A DNA stretch of 64,000 nucleotides. It comes from Gonocerus acuteangulatus (taxonomy: Eukaryota; Arthropoda; Insecta; Hemiptera; Coreidae). The stretch spans positions 52,909,859 through 52,973,858 of the forward strand of contig OX328132.1 of assembly GCA_946811695.1 (NCBI GenBank), written 5' to 3'. A program made the position numbers and the translations under genes. Of the stretch, positions 1 to 10,258 are shown one piece after another. The notes below the pieces were generated by a model. The model did not search any database, was not told where the DNA came from, and was given only the letters and a program-made list of their open reading frames with translations. The stretch's first letter is position 1, and each line of letters opens with the position of its first letter.

Positions 1-175
1 TCGTTATTTTTGTAATTTTTGTCTCTTTCCCTTAGTTTTTTATTGCTTTTTATTTTTGTAATTTCTTATGTTAGGCAAATGTATTTGTGTGTAAGACAGG
101 ATAGGTAAAATGAGACCAATTTTCTGTTGCAAGAAATAATGACAAGTTTTGGGAATTTTGTATACTTTCGTTAGT
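1..175. repeat. Dispersed repeat, copy 1 of a direct pair
   Basis: This segment closely matches 1109-1289 in the same orientation; shared landmarks are gtctctttccctt, ttattgctttttat and aaaacaggataggtaaaatgagacc. It is interrupted at about 175 by a T-rich SINE tail. No coding potential is visible. It probably belongs to a degenerate transposon family, and related text (tattgcttatagt, aaaacaggatacgtaaaat) recurs at 1480-1545 and 1680-1745. Confidence 0.7.
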
Positions 176-245
176 TTTTTTTTTCTTTTCTTTTTTTTAC
201 GGCGCATCAACAAATCTTTAGCTATTAGCGCCGACATCCGGTTCT
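175..245 (-). repeat. SINE family 1 3'-end fragment
   Basis: The minus strand reads ggatgtcggcgctaatagct, then gatgcgccgt and an A-rich tail. This is the 3' module of the tRNA-derived SINE seen complete at 40221-40410. Only the tail is present; the tRNA-like head is missing. Confidence 0.7.
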
Positions 246-405
246 TTTAGCGCGGTTCCTCCCTCCCCCATAGGGAGGAACCCCGCTTATAAGGTTGATA
301 CAATGAAACAATCCGGAAGTGCCGACTAGAAAATTTTGCGTTTCAGAACCCCTAGAAACCGAAAATAACGGTGGTTCAAATTTGTATATATATATATGTA
401 TATAT

Positions 406-465
<60 letters not shown>

Positions 466-900
466 CTGTTCGCTCTCTAAATAGAAGACGAATGGTCCGA
501 TTTTGATGAAATTTGGTACAAAAATCTGTCGTCCAATTTGAAAGGTCAAGTTCGTTAACCAGCAAAATCCGCCCACTGGAAGATGGCGTTTGGGGCGAAA
601 TTCGCGCAGAAAAAATCGTAACGCTTACGTTTTTGAGTTCATAAGCTTGTAAGTACTCGTTTTATAGGCTTCTTGGGCTAGAAAAACGAATGAAACCATT
701 TTCAAGGCGATAGCTTTAACCGTTGTCGAGAAAATTGGAAAAATAGTTTTTGAATACCGTTTTTGGTTTGGGTACTTAGAATAACGGGATTCAGTTGAAA
801 CATTATGTGCATGTTCTACTTTCATTAAAACTAATATGTTGAAAGTTATGTTACGTTTGGAGTTAAGGAAGGGTTAGAATAAAATATTTTATGAACAGAT
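246..900 (+). repeat. Family X repeat, 5' portion
   Basis: The segment opens with a GGTTCCTCCC...GGGAGGAACC hairpin near 255-284. It then reads agtgccgactagaaaat, a (TA)n tract at 385-460, and tccgattttgatgaaatttgg. The same order is found on the minus strand ending near 61400, and from about 45600 on the plus strand. It is non-coding. I cannot assign it to a transposon superfamily from this window. Confidence 0.65.
385..460. repeat. (TA)n microsatellite
   Basis: Slightly interrupted TA dinucleotide run inside the family X copy. It explains the poly-(Tyr-Ile) reading frame here. Confidence 0.95.
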
Positions 901-1108
901 ATGAAAAGTTTTGGAAACTTCGTATACTTTCATTAATATCTCGAACACGGTTGGGAAATCGTGGTAAGTGGATTGAAACTATTTGAAAGCTTACTAAATT
1001 CTCTACAAAAATGATTCTAAAACTATTTTTGATTAGGTTATGTCAATCGGAGAAATAAATGCTTAAAACTTCAAATACGTCTGTTTTGTTCTTATGAACG
1101 GGTTTTTG

Positions 1109-1289
1109 TCGTTCTTTTTGTAATTTTTGTCTCTTTCCCTTGGTTTTTTATTGCTTTTTATTTCTTTAATTTCTTATGTTGTATTTGTAAGGAAAATGTA
1201 TGTGTGTGTAAAACAGGATAGGTAAAATGAGACCAATTTTCTGTTGTCAGAAATAATGAAAAGTTTTGGGAACTTCGTATAATTTCTTA
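1109..1289. repeat. Dispersed repeat, copy 2 of a direct pair
   Basis: Direct-orientation copy of 1-175 with scattered substitutions and a small indel (gttgtatttgtaag replaces gttaggc). The two copies lie about 1.1 kb apart, separated mostly by SINE and family X sequence. Confidence 0.7.
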
Positions 1290-2607
1290 ATATCTCGAAA
1301 ACGGTTGAAAATCTTGGGAAGCGAAAGGTTACCATTCGAAAGCTTACTAAATGGTCTACAAGAAAGGTTCTAAAGAAAGTTTTGAATAAGCGAAGTAATG
1401 TCAGCTTTGGATTTGTCGATTTCCTTCAAATGTCTTGAAACTGTCGAGGCTCCTACTCTGAGTTCTTTGGCATATTCCCTAGTGTTTTTAATTGCTTATA
1501 GTAGTCAAATGTATTTGTCAATAAAACAGGATACGTATAATTAGAATCAATATTTTGTTTGTTAGAATTCGATGATGCCGTATGAATATCTAGATTACAG
1601 TACTGGTGTTGATTTCGTTCTTTAGAATTATTCTTGGTATTCCCTATTTTCATCTGTTACCCATAGTTTTTTATTGTTAGTAGGTTTTTCTTATTGATTA
1701 TAGAATATAAATCTATTTGGCTATAAAACAGGATACGTAAAATTAGTGACAATATTTCGGAGATTTCTGAGCGAAATACTTTTAAGATTTTCTACCACCA
1801 CGAACGGCTTTTTTCCTCTATTTTTATCCACTAGATAGGCTTTATTTTGCATATTATTCTATATAAGTTTTATTCAGCAGGGGATTCTGATGAAATGTCG
1901 TGTTTTTGCTGTGGATTTTAAATACGATGTATCTAAGATTGGATAACATTAGCGAGTCTACATAGTTAAGAACCGACGACGGAGGATTACTTCTTGCTAT
2001 GATTTAGTCTACATATGTATATTAAGTCCTAAATCCAAAAAATAAACTTCACAACGGTTAGATACTATGAGCGTATATGGCGGTTCAATGCCCGTAGAAC
2101 ACAATGGGGCCGCAGGAAATTTACCTGCTAAGAGTTAATCCTCAAGAGCTGTAAATATACCCCAGGTATCTGCCGACACAAATACAAAGCCTAGGCGGAG
2201 AGCACCCCAAAAACACAGATCCAAAAATAGGTTATATACTAAATATTCATAAAGACTACTTAGTTGTAAACCGATTCATCAATTAGCAATCAATAATTTT
2301 CAACAAAGGTTATATACTAAATATTGATAAAAAGTATTTAATTAGAAAAAAATCAATATTCCACAAGACTTGTTTTTGGTCCATTTGTGTCTACTCCGTA
2401 GACTTAATTAGGTATATTATTCTATTGTAGTTGGGCAACTAAACTTTGTTTTATTTTGTTAAATAAAATTTTTTTTTTGACTTGTTATTCGTCAAGACTT
2501 TTATTTGTCCTTGTGTATTTACTAGATACGTTTTATTCGGCATATTATTCTATATAGGCTATATTAGGCAGGGTATTCTACTCAATCTTGTGTACTTCTT
2601 CTTGATC
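1290..2607. other. No gene seen; decayed repeats
   Basis: AT-rich. Short echoes of the preceding repeat occur at 1450-1545 and 1670-1745. A pair of near-identical lines (ggttatatactaaatatt at about 2229 and 2308) suggests a small local duplication. There is no credible ORF or RNA gene. Confidence 0.6.
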
Positions 2608-2615
2608 CTTCTGTA

Positions 2616-2866
2616 CATGGGCGTATATAAAAACAATTTCGGGGGGGGGGCTGAGACCATTTCCAGGGTATGGAATACTAAATATTTAGAGCTTGGAATA
2701 GTTTTAGGCAACTAAAACGCTATTGCACGTAAAATAAAATATGTTTTATGAACTAAGTGATCTTATTTAATTTATTTTTAAGGGTTTTACGAGAAGTTTT
2801 TATCATCAATTCAAAATTTCGGGAGGGGCTGCAGCCCCCTCAGCCCCCCCCTCATATACGCCCATG
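2616..2866. mobile_element. hAT-type MITE, 251 bp, with 8-bp target duplication
   Basis: Terminal inverted repeats CATGGGCGTATAT (2616-2628) and ATATACGCCCATG (2854-2866) bound a non-coding interior with long G/C runs just inside each end. The flanks carry a perfect 8-bp duplication, CTTCTGTA, at 2608-2615 and 2867-2874. An 8-bp duplication with a CA(N)GGG-type end is the signature of the hAT superfamily. The element has no transposase and would depend on one supplied in trans. Related copies lie near 35585-35797 and 59589-59847, both in the opposite orientation. It is inserted inside family X sequence that resumes at about 2875. Confidence 0.88.
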
Positions 2867-2874
2867 CTTCTGTA

Positions 2875-3160
2875 TCCTCTAGAAAGGCTTTATTAGGCAT
2901 ATTTTGTATTGATTTATAGAGCTTTGCTTTAGAATGAGAGCCAGATTCTGTAATTTCCGCTTCTGTGTAAAAGTTAGCTACTGTCGGTGTCCCTGACGCC
3001 TTAATATCACTTTTATTCGAGATGTTCGAGAGGATTTTGACAATTTTCACGAGATATATAAAAAAAATAAGTTTATTTCTTTTCTGAGCTTATCAAATGG
3101 CACTAGGGACATGAACGGAACCGCGCTAAGATGCTGCAGTTCCTGCGAGTCGGACTTTTT
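2875..3160 (+). repeat. Family X repeat, other terminal portion
   Basis: Text such as attgatttatagagctttgctttaga (split here as attgatttataga and gctttgcttt), tcgagatgttcgag and gttcctgcgagtcggac matches 60120-60290, where the same strings occur in the same order. The family's end module (ccgcgctaagatg, then cagttcctgcgag) occurs at 3119-3152 and again, decayed, at 3445-3490. Confidence 0.6.
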
Positions 3161-3974
3161 TGTCTGTTTTATTCCATGTCATTTTTTAATTGCTTATAGT
3201 CGGATAATGTATTTGACAATAAAACAGATTAAGTAAAAGAAGAAGATCAATTTATTGTTGGAAATGTAGCGTTCAAAGAGAGAGATCCCATGGCTTTCCA
3301 AATGCCTCTGAGCGGAGGCCTTTCTGGCCGACTTATGTGTTGGCCGACCCATACAGGTAAGATCATAAATCAAGACCTTTCAAGACTGGTGGAACCAAAA
3401 TAATAACTGATTCTATTTTAATCTTTCCAAATTAGACTAGGGATAAGAACGAAACCGCGCTAAGATGATGCAGTTCCTGCGAGTTGGACTTTTTTTAATT
3501 TTGAAATGTATCGGGACTTTAGTTAAATTATGTTTGGCACATTTAAAACCGTTTCTGCCACATTAACACTCTTTGACATCAATTTTGATTAGTTAAGGAA
3601 TCATTTAAGCCCTGTAATAGAGAAAATGGTAAACAAAAAAATAGTTGCAAGTTAGTATTACTCTTTAAATTTTATTTATAGTTTCAAATAAATGTTATTA
3701 ACATGATCAAATAAATCTTGTTGAAGAGGATTGCTCTGGGAAACAACGCATTGCCGGCTTATCGGCACCATCTTATCGCTAGTCGTAAACACTGCACACT
3801 ACCTCCTTCTCCGTATTCAATTATATAGAATTATATGAACTGAAAATTTATTTATATAAAGTATTAAATAAATTCGTCGCATACATTAAATTACATACTA
3901 AATTAAAACATAGTTTTTAACACTAGCAATGAGTTTCTCTGTAATAAGTCAATTCAGTGCAATTATGTCCTTAT
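3161..3974. other. No gene seen
   Basis: AT-rich with a second family X end module near 3430-3490. The segment 3725-3800 has less AT but no open frame that I recognise. Confidence 0.55.
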
Positions 3975-4790
3975 AAGGGATCATCCCCAAGTGCTCGGAG
4001 TCGATTTTAATGAAACTTTGTATATATATTAAACACATGAAAATAATCGATACGTATTTTATTTTATCGGCCCAATTGCGCGTTTAAGGGGTGAAAGCAC
4101 CCTTCCAAGTTACACCAAAAATATTTTAAACTATCCTAGATACAAGACAATGTTATAAGGAAAAATGTATGGTGTTTTACATACAAACAAAAATTTTAAA
4201 TAAATTGTTTAAATAATAATTTATTATTTATTTATTTTTTTTACTCGATATCAACATTTTTGTTATGAAACAAAAGAATAGTAATTCATTTCTGAATTCA
4301 ACGATGTATGTTCTTTTTCATTTCCATCTCCGAATTTGGCGTATATGAGTAAGATATATGCGCACATTGCACAATCAGTGGAGTGGTGCAGTACATGACG
4401 GGCAACGCAGTTATCTTCCTTTTATAAAAAAAAGTCCGTCACGCAGAAGCTGCATAATTAAGCACTTTCCTCAGAATTTGGGTAGTGTAGACTGCTTTCC
4501 AGAACAATTTGCTTAAAATATCCTACATAAATAAAATAAAAACATGAATGGTTCTCTTTTAATTGTGTAATGAGTAACTGTTCAAATATTAATTTTGTAA
4601 TTAATTTGCTTCCAGAGTTATGTTTACACATGGTACCTACTACCCTACTTAATAAATATAAAAAACTTCATATTTTCGTCTTTTGATCTGACGCAGGAAC
4701 AGGATACAGTCCCTCAAGCGGTAGAAAGCGCTCCTTGCGGCGGCCTTGCGAACCTACGTCTGGCGGGCTAATTCTATTGAAATATATTAC

Positions 4791-5350
4791 GAAGTAAACC
4801 CCCCTTTCCGATTGACCGATTTAGCCAACATTGACCGATCATTTTTACAACATTTCTTTCTCATGAGTTACCCACGACGTATACCGCGTTTCGTTACAAT
4901 ACAGCAGAAATTACGACCGGTATGAGTATATTAGTAATTTGGGTCCGGAGTAAACCCTCCTCCTATTGAACCGATTTAGTTTATTTTTACAGCCCATTTT
5001 ACTTTGAAGATTACCACTACGAATAGTGAGTTTCGTCGAAATATAACAAAAATTACGACTGGTAGTGGCGAATTGGTAATGTGGGTCCGGAGTAACCCCC
5101 CCCCCTCCCAATGAACCGATTTAGTTTATTTTTACAACACATTTTTACCTGTAGATTACCACTACGAATACCGATTTTCGTCGAAATATAACAAAAATCA
5201 CGGCTGGTAGTGGCGAATTGGTATTGTGGGTCCAAAGTAACCCCCCCCCTCCTAATGAGCCGATTTAGTTTATTTTTACAGCTCACTTTTCTCTCTAGAT
5301 TAACACTACGAATACCAAGTTTCGTTGAAATATAACAAATATTCTCGTTC
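4791..5350. repeat. Tandem repeat, ~145-bp unit, about four copies
   Basis: The landmark rnagtaa followed by a C-run recurs at about 4791, 4947, 5089 and 5234. Each is followed by gaaccgatttagtttatttt or a close variant, then taccactacgaata and tttcgtcgaaatataacaaa. Spacing is about 156, 142 and 145 bp. The last three units are much more alike than the first. The reading frames across it (short, with C-run derived residues) are not proteins. Confidence 0.85.
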
Positions 5351-5426
5351 AATCGTTTGCTAATTGAATGCTATATACCAAGTTTCGTGACGAAAAAACA
5401 AAAACTCTGGCCACTATCGTGTAACA

Positions 5427-5429
<3 letters not shown>

Positions 5430-5468
<39 letters not shown>
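5430..5468. repeat. (TA)n microsatellite
   Basis: Pure TA dinucleotide tract between the tandem repeats and the right arm of the fold-back element. Confidence 0.95.
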
Positions 5469-5471
<3 letters not shown>

Positions 5472-6055
5472 TTTAACGGGGTCATTTTCGGTGTCTACTA
5501 GGTAGGATCGATAAAGATTTGAAGACATTTTTCAAAAATTCCGTCATGAGTGCGACCTCAATAGCTACTTTCCTTCGGAGGAAAGTGCTTAAAAAAACAA
5601 AAAAAAAAACAACGTATTCCTATTCTTTTGTTTCATAAGAAAAATGTTTTTATCGTGTAAAAGAAAGGCCCAAAAATATTTTTTTGTTATAAATAAATTA
5701 TTATTTTAACAATTTATTTACATATTTGTTTTGTGTGTAAAATACCATAAAATGTTTCCTTATAACATTTTTCTATCTACGATAGTTTAAAAGTTAGAAT
5801 ATTTGAGGTGTTATTTGGAAGGGTGGTTTCATTCCGTAAACGTGCGATTGGGCCCATATAAAACAATTCGTATCAATTATTTTCATGTGTTTAATAAATA
5901 TACAAAGTCTCATAAAGATCGGGGGATGTTCCCTTGTTAGACATTAGTGGTTTAGTAAAAATAGAAAATGTAACTCTTTAAATGAAGTATGCAATAGCAT
6001 TTAAGCAGTAGCTCCACCTTATTATAAACTAGACCTTTTTCAGTTCTATTTTATT

Positions 6056-6136
6056 TTATGGGGTCTTGAATCAGATACCTCTATAGTATCTGCTCCTCAG
6101 GGGCCCTCGTGGCCTGTTGCGGGATTGATTTTTTTT
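6056..6136 (+). repeat. SINE family 2 3'-end fragment
   Basis: The string aatcagatacctctatagta, followed by tctgctcctc, ggggccctcgtggcctgtt and gggattgatttttt, matches the 3' end of the complete SINE at 56329-56675. The head and body are absent. A minus-strand scrap of the same SINE body (gtcagtactatgct, ggccgcctgat) lies at 6397-6435. Confidence 0.8.
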
Positions 6137-7985
6137 TTCTGATTTTATTTTATGATGCTTCACATCTCCGTAGAATGTCATCGAATTACTCTTTTGCGGT
6201 TAAGTACTGCTAATAAGTTAAAATACGAAACTATTAAAAGAAGAAAGAAAAATAAAAAACTGACATCTGGTCTGCTAGGTCAGTTGTTAGATAATATTAC
6301 AAAGAGTATATGTTGTAAATGTAAACAAAATCGATTGATTAGACCTTGAGATAATCAGTACACGAGTTTGAATAAAAATAGACACTATTATTGTCAGTAC
6401 TATGCTCCGGCCGCCTGATATTGCCCTGCAGGAACTCAGTAAAGGTTGGGCGAGCCATGACCCCGATTCAGACCATCGAACAACTGCAACTGAAGATAAA
6501 ATCCTTTAGTCCGCGTCCGAAACTATCGTTAATATCATAAAACCGGCCCGAAAATCAAAAACCGGATAGATACAAATACTAAATTTCAGCACATCAGGTT
6601 AGCTTATTTAGAATAAAAACTTACGTTTTTTGGCCAATTTAGCGGATGATTTCCAGTTTTTGGGAATCCAACTGAAATTATTATCCTATTGTTGTTTAAA
6701 ACGCTGTATCTACAGATATCCTTATTCTGAAAACATTCAGGATCCACGTTGAAGGAGGGAACACAATAGGGGAAAGATAGGAAGAATCGTGAGACTCTTT
6801 AAATAATGTTGTGCACGGGTTTTTAGGGAAAATAAACATTCTTTCTATAAAAATATGTGGTAGGTAACATGGGCAAATTCTGCTGATTAACGAACTACGA
6901 AAAGTATTCTTGTGCAAAATTACATCAACATTGAACAATTTTTGTTGACGGTAGAGCTTGAGCAACCCACATATTAAGCGAATTTGAACAACGGTATGTT
7001 CTTGGCATATGGATCAGGAAAAATTTCTTATCGGTGCTCTCGGATTGCGCCCTAATAGGATTTCCCCTAGGAAGGGAGGAAACGCGCTAAGCATTATGTG
7101 CTACCGCCGAATTATTATTTAAGGATTTAAGGTTAAAAAAAAAAAACAAAGACTCCCGTAACTTTTGTAACTCCTCGGTTGATTCTACAATCACAATATG
7201 TTGAATTCGTTAGTTTTTTTTTTTTGCTATTAACATCGGGCTATTAACAGGTTGCCACCCTTCTATAAGGCCAAATGCGCGTGTTCGGTCACTCATTCAG
7301 GTACTGGCCACACCCGACGTTGATTAACTTCGGTGATCAACGGGAACCGGTTTATTCAATGTGGCTATGGCCGTTGGCGTGAATATGGCCGTTTATCTTC
7401 ATAACAAAGATATTTTTGAGCATTACAACTTCCGACAAATAATTTCCATCATTAGACATTTGCCACATTTCATCATTTATGTAACTGCCGAAAATTCCTT
7501 CAACTTCCTCTGTTCAAAGTGTTCTTCACAAATGTTTCATTGGAGACTTGCTACTCCGGGGCACCACCTAAAACAACGCCAGAAAAATAAATTTAGTTTA
7601 TCAATATAACTAACGAACAACAAAAAAATGAAAAAGAAGTTTTAATTCTTATGAAGGATAATTTTAAAATTTTATATTCAAGTCTTTTGACTCATTATGG
7701 CATGAGTATGATATTGAAACGCCCTCAGATTACGGATTTTTTGGATGAGCGTAGGGAACACGCTTATTACCCGTCGACGCAATCCAGACGTTTTGATAAG
7801 ATATATCCACGTTAAAGACACCATAGTGCACTAATATACCAGCGGTTCAAATTGATATATAATATATAAATTAAAAAACTAAAATAAACCAGAGGATGCG
7901 AGAATGCGGCAGAATGCATCGAGAACAACAGGACGAAACGCAGCAATGAAAACAATGTGAATCGCAGAACCCACGCTCTTCAAAC
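6137..7985. other. No gene recognised
   Basis: Mixed AT-rich sequence. Short open frames exist (for example 6152-6349 and 7361-7609) but show no recognisable domain, no neighbouring splice signals that link them, and ordinary codon randomness. A decayed family X 5' module (cggattgcgccctaa then gggaggaaacgcgctaag) is visible at 7025-7095. A T-run with a possible SINE tail lies near 7212-7255. Confidence 0.5.
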
Positions 7986-8011
7986 TTGACTCTCATCAGT
8001 ACAGATGGAAT

Positions 8012-9112
8012 GGTTTTTTTAAATATGATGGGAAATTCTATAAACAAATTGAAGGTCTAGCCATGGGCAATTGTCTTGCACCCGATTTATCCTCAATCCT
8101 TCTCAACGATCTTCTCAACTCCCTCGTCCCACAGTTTCCCCATGACATCTCATTCATCTGCAAATACGTAGACGATCTTTTGCTGATGATTAACCCAAAC
8201 AGACTAACAGACATACTTACCTGTTTCAATTCCTTTTACCCTAGGCTTCAATTTACAGTCGAAATAGAACAGGACAGACAGCTCCCATACTTGGACATCT
8301 TACTAATTAGACAGACTGACGGTACTATTATTACTGACTGGTACACAAAACCCACATACTCGGGACGGTTACTTAATTTTCATTCATCCCATCCTTACCA
8401 CCTCAAGATTAATGTAGCCAGAAATCTCCTTCGCCGAGTCCTCTCCCTATCCCATGCTTCCTTCCACAATAAAAATATTAATATCGCCTCAGATATATTG
8501 GCACGCAACCAATTTCCCCCCAACCTCATAAAATCCCTTGTTAAAAAAGTAAAATCCCAACCTTCCAGCACTATCTCTCCCAATTCTTCCCTAACTCCCA
8601 GTTCCCAAATGTTCCGATCTCTACCATTTACACCTGGACTGACTGATAAACTTACAAAGACAATTAAAAAATCCTACCCTTCCCTAAACTTTGGTTTGAA
8701 AACTACCAACAAACTCAAAACCCTCTACACCAAACTCAAAGATCCCATCCCTTTTGAACATACAACCCGATGTGTTTACCAAGTCCCTTGCCAAACCCCT
8801 TCCTGTAATGGTGTATACATAGGAGAAACCATAAATGACATTCACTCACGTCTTACACAACATAAACGAACCATCACTAATAAAGAAATAGATAAATCTG
8901 CACTTGCAAAACACGCCATTACACAAAAACACACTTTTAACTTCGACGACACGAAAATTCTCTCTACACAACGTAACAAAAAAAGACTACAGATCTCGGA
9001 ATGTGTACACATAAACTTAAACAAAAACAATATAAATTACAAAACTGACCAACAAGGCATTTCTCCTATGTACGCTAATATTTTCCAAATACTCGCCCGA
9101 CCACCTACCTAG
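8012..9112 (+). CDS. Penelope-like reverse transcriptase / GIY-YIG endonuclease, N-terminally truncated
   Basis: Open frame of about 367 codons ending in TAG at 9110-9112; a Met at 8063 lies inside the RT domain, so it is not the true start. The RT part shows FKYDGKFYKQIEGLAMGNCL, the PLE equivalent of the 'Q..G.aMGs.lsP' region, followed about 30 residues later by the catalytic YVDD box (8165-8176). A linker of about 120 residues leads to the endonuclease: paired cysteines (CVYQVPCQTPSC), then VYIGET, R..QHKR, a downstream LAKHAI..H and a conserved Glu (ISECVHI). This cysteine/histidine layout is typical of the Penelope GIY-YIG domain, which nicks target DNA for primed reverse transcription. 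The RT N-terminus is lost, so the copy cannot be autonomous. Family assignment is firm; activity is not expected. Confidence 0.92.
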   Translation, partial: GFFKYDGKFYKQIEGLAMGNCLAPDLSSILLNDLLNSLVPQFPHDISFICKYVDDLLLMINPNRLTDILTCFNSFYPRLQFTVEIEQDRQLPYLDILLIRQTDGTIITDWYTKPTYSGRLLNFHSSHPYHLKINVARNLLRRVLSLSHASFHNKNINIASDILARNQFPPNLIKSLVKKVKSQPSSTISPNSSLTPSSQMFRSLPFTPGLTDKLTKTIKKSYPSLNFGLKTTNKLKTLYTKLKDPIPFEHTTRCVYQVPCQTPSCNGVYIGETINDIHSRLTQHKRTITNKEIDKSALAKHAITQKHTFNFDDTKILSTQRNKKRLQISECVHINLNKNNINYKTDQQGISPMYANIFQILARPPT

Positions 9113-9610
9113 ATTTTTACCTTGCCCCTTGGGTATCCTTCCATTAACACCTTTTTCTCCTTTCCTGTCATAAAATGTCATAAACATCTGTTTGATCCTA
9201 CCGCCCGTTTTCCCCCACCTTTTGCTGTTTCCAGTTACATATACCCCTTGCAGATTCCTTTTTTCCTTAGACACTTTCACAATGGTTACTTAATTGCCAA
9301 CCTTGGTCTTCCTCTGCCGCTCGGCATTTCCATTGGTATGTAGTATCTTATTTCTTTGTAAAATTAATTAATGTTACTATTAGCTACTATATTTGTCATT
9401 GGTATATAGTTCTCTTATTTCTTTGTAAAATCAATTAATGTTACTAATTACTATTAAAATCAATTACTGTACCTATTTTCTTTTTCATTCTACTCATTCT
9501 AAGAATTTTAAGACGATATGTTCTGTTATAAGTTAAACTGTATCTATAGTTCTGTTACCTATCACAATTATAAATTTTTCTTGATTGTTTCTGTATTAAT
9601 TTCTTTTTTT

Positions 9611-9662
9611 TGTCATTTTAGCTGACGAAGGCTACCAATGAGTAGCCGAAACGTCCGAAATA
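9611..9662 (+). ncRNA. Hammerhead-ribozyme-like core in PLE 3' end
   Basis: CTGACGA (9622-9628) fits the CUGANGA box. Stem II is a perfect 6-bp helix, GGCTAC (9630-9635) with GTAGCC (9642-9647), closed by a 6-nt loop. GAAAC (9648-9652) and GTC (9653-9655) follow directly. Flanking bases can form a weak stem I (attttag with cgaaat). Penelope-like elements are known to carry small type I hammerheads with very short stem III, often acting as dimers. Here GAAAC abuts GUC with no stem III loop, so cleavage in cis is doubtful and a dimer arrangement is my inference. Confidence 0.55.
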
Positions 9663-9775
9663 TAGATTTTTTTAAAACAAAATCATATTGAGGTTTATTT
9701 AGCCGAATCCCAACCATTCCATCTGTACTTATCACCTCGACGGCTAACTATCTAATCATCATGTTGACTCTCATC

Positions 9776-9920
9776 GTTCTTCCCTCTGCGCGCTCGGACT
9801 AGACATGCGCGCCAAGGCTGAATTTTCAGGCGGCGGCGCGCTGGACTAAAATGGCCGGCGGCGGCGGCGCGCTCGGCGTGGGCTATTTTTTATGTAACCC
9901 CCAAGGGAGATGTTAAAATT
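9776..9920. other. GC-rich pocket
   Basis: Sequence rich in CGG/GCG repeats (ggcggcggcgcg and similar) in an otherwise very AT-rich region. It includes ctagacatgcgcgcc, whose reverse complement appears in the other GC-rich pocket at 14040-14185. No ORF or promoter signature is evident. Confidence 0.6.
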
Positions 9921-9929
9921 GCAATCACA

Positions 9930-9985
<56 letters not shown>

Positions 9986-9994
9986 TGTGATTAA
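9921..9994. repeat. (TA)n microsatellite in a short palindrome
   Basis: A TA run (9931-9984) lies between ATCACAG and CTGTGAT, so the whole segment is self-complementary. Confidence 0.9.
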
Positions 9995-10027
9995 AATCTG
10001 ACCATTCTTGAACCTGTGAAATAGCGG

Positions 10028-10031
<4 letters not shown>

Positions 10032-10098
<67 letters not shown>
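10032..10098. repeat. (TA)n microsatellite
   Basis: Second long TA run, 47 bp after the previous one. Confidence 0.95.
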
Positions 10099-10102
<4 letters not shown>

Positions 10103-10182
10103 GTTTGCTTTGTTCTTTTGAACGGGTGTTTGTGTTTGTTTAACTCGCTTGTTTTAAATTGTAATTATCAGAAAAATTAGGG

Positions 10183-10258
10183 TCTCCCCGTGGTCTAGTG
10201 GCTAGCGCCTTAGATTCATAAGCGGGAGATCGTGGGTTCGATTCCCACCGGCGCACAC
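10183..10258 (+). repeat. SINE family 1 tRNA-like head
   Basis: Contains the polymerase III A box (gtggtctagtggctagcgcc) and B box (gggttcgattccc) in the spacing of a tRNA, with cat in the anticodon-loop position. The same head is found at 58709 and, in reverse, at 40340-40410, where it is joined to the common SINE body and A tail. The body after this copy is different or decayed. It is a SINE remnant rather than a functional tRNA gene. Confidence 0.75.

Larger units (their letters stand above)
3975..5935. mobile_element. Fold-back element with long inverted arms
   Basis: The left arm (about 3975-4292) and right arm (about 5618-5935) are inverted copies. The left reads aagggatcatcccc, attaaacacatgaaaataat and cgtttaaggggtgaaagc. 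The right reads the complement of these in reverse order, with many substitutions and small indels. A further inverted match (aagcactttcctc at about 4459, gaggaaagtgctt at 5578) suggests the arms extend inward. The centre holds four ~145-bp tandem units and a (TA)n tract. No transposase is visible. The architecture resembles fold-back elements, but the superfamily is undetermined. The arms are old, judging from their divergence. Confidence 0.7.
7998..9763 (+). mobile_element. Penelope-like element, 5'-truncated, with 12-bp target duplication
   Basis: The insertion is bounded by a perfect 12-bp direct repeat, TTGACTCTCATC, at 7986-7997 and 9764-9775. Inside are the C-terminal half of a reverse transcriptase, a GIY-YIG endonuclease, a 3' non-coding region of about 600 bp and a hammerhead-like core. 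The first 16 bp (agtacagatggaatgg) are the exact reverse complement of 9713-9728 in the 3' end, so a small inverted piece of the terminus caps the truncated 5' side. Such inverted terminal fragments are common in Penelope insertions. Related 3' ends occur at 16150-16479 and 61776-61818. The ORF is intact from the truncation point, suggesting a fairly recent insertion. Confidence 0.9.

Noticed and set aside
326..565. Open frames rich in Tyr-Ile repeats here and at 9846, 28802, 38209, 43471 and 45428
   Set aside because: They are translations of (TA)n microsatellites and cannot be supported as genes.
4791..5350. CRISPR-like reading of the regularly spaced repeats here and at 50966-51430
   Set aside because: Units are whole-length tandem repeats without unique spacers, in eukaryotic DNA.
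10183..10258. tRNA gene candidates here and at 40340-40410, 56329-56400 and 58709-58780
   Set aside because: Each has A and B boxes but is joined to a common SINE body and tail, with target duplications at two sites, so they are tRNA-derived SINE heads and not functional tRNA genes.
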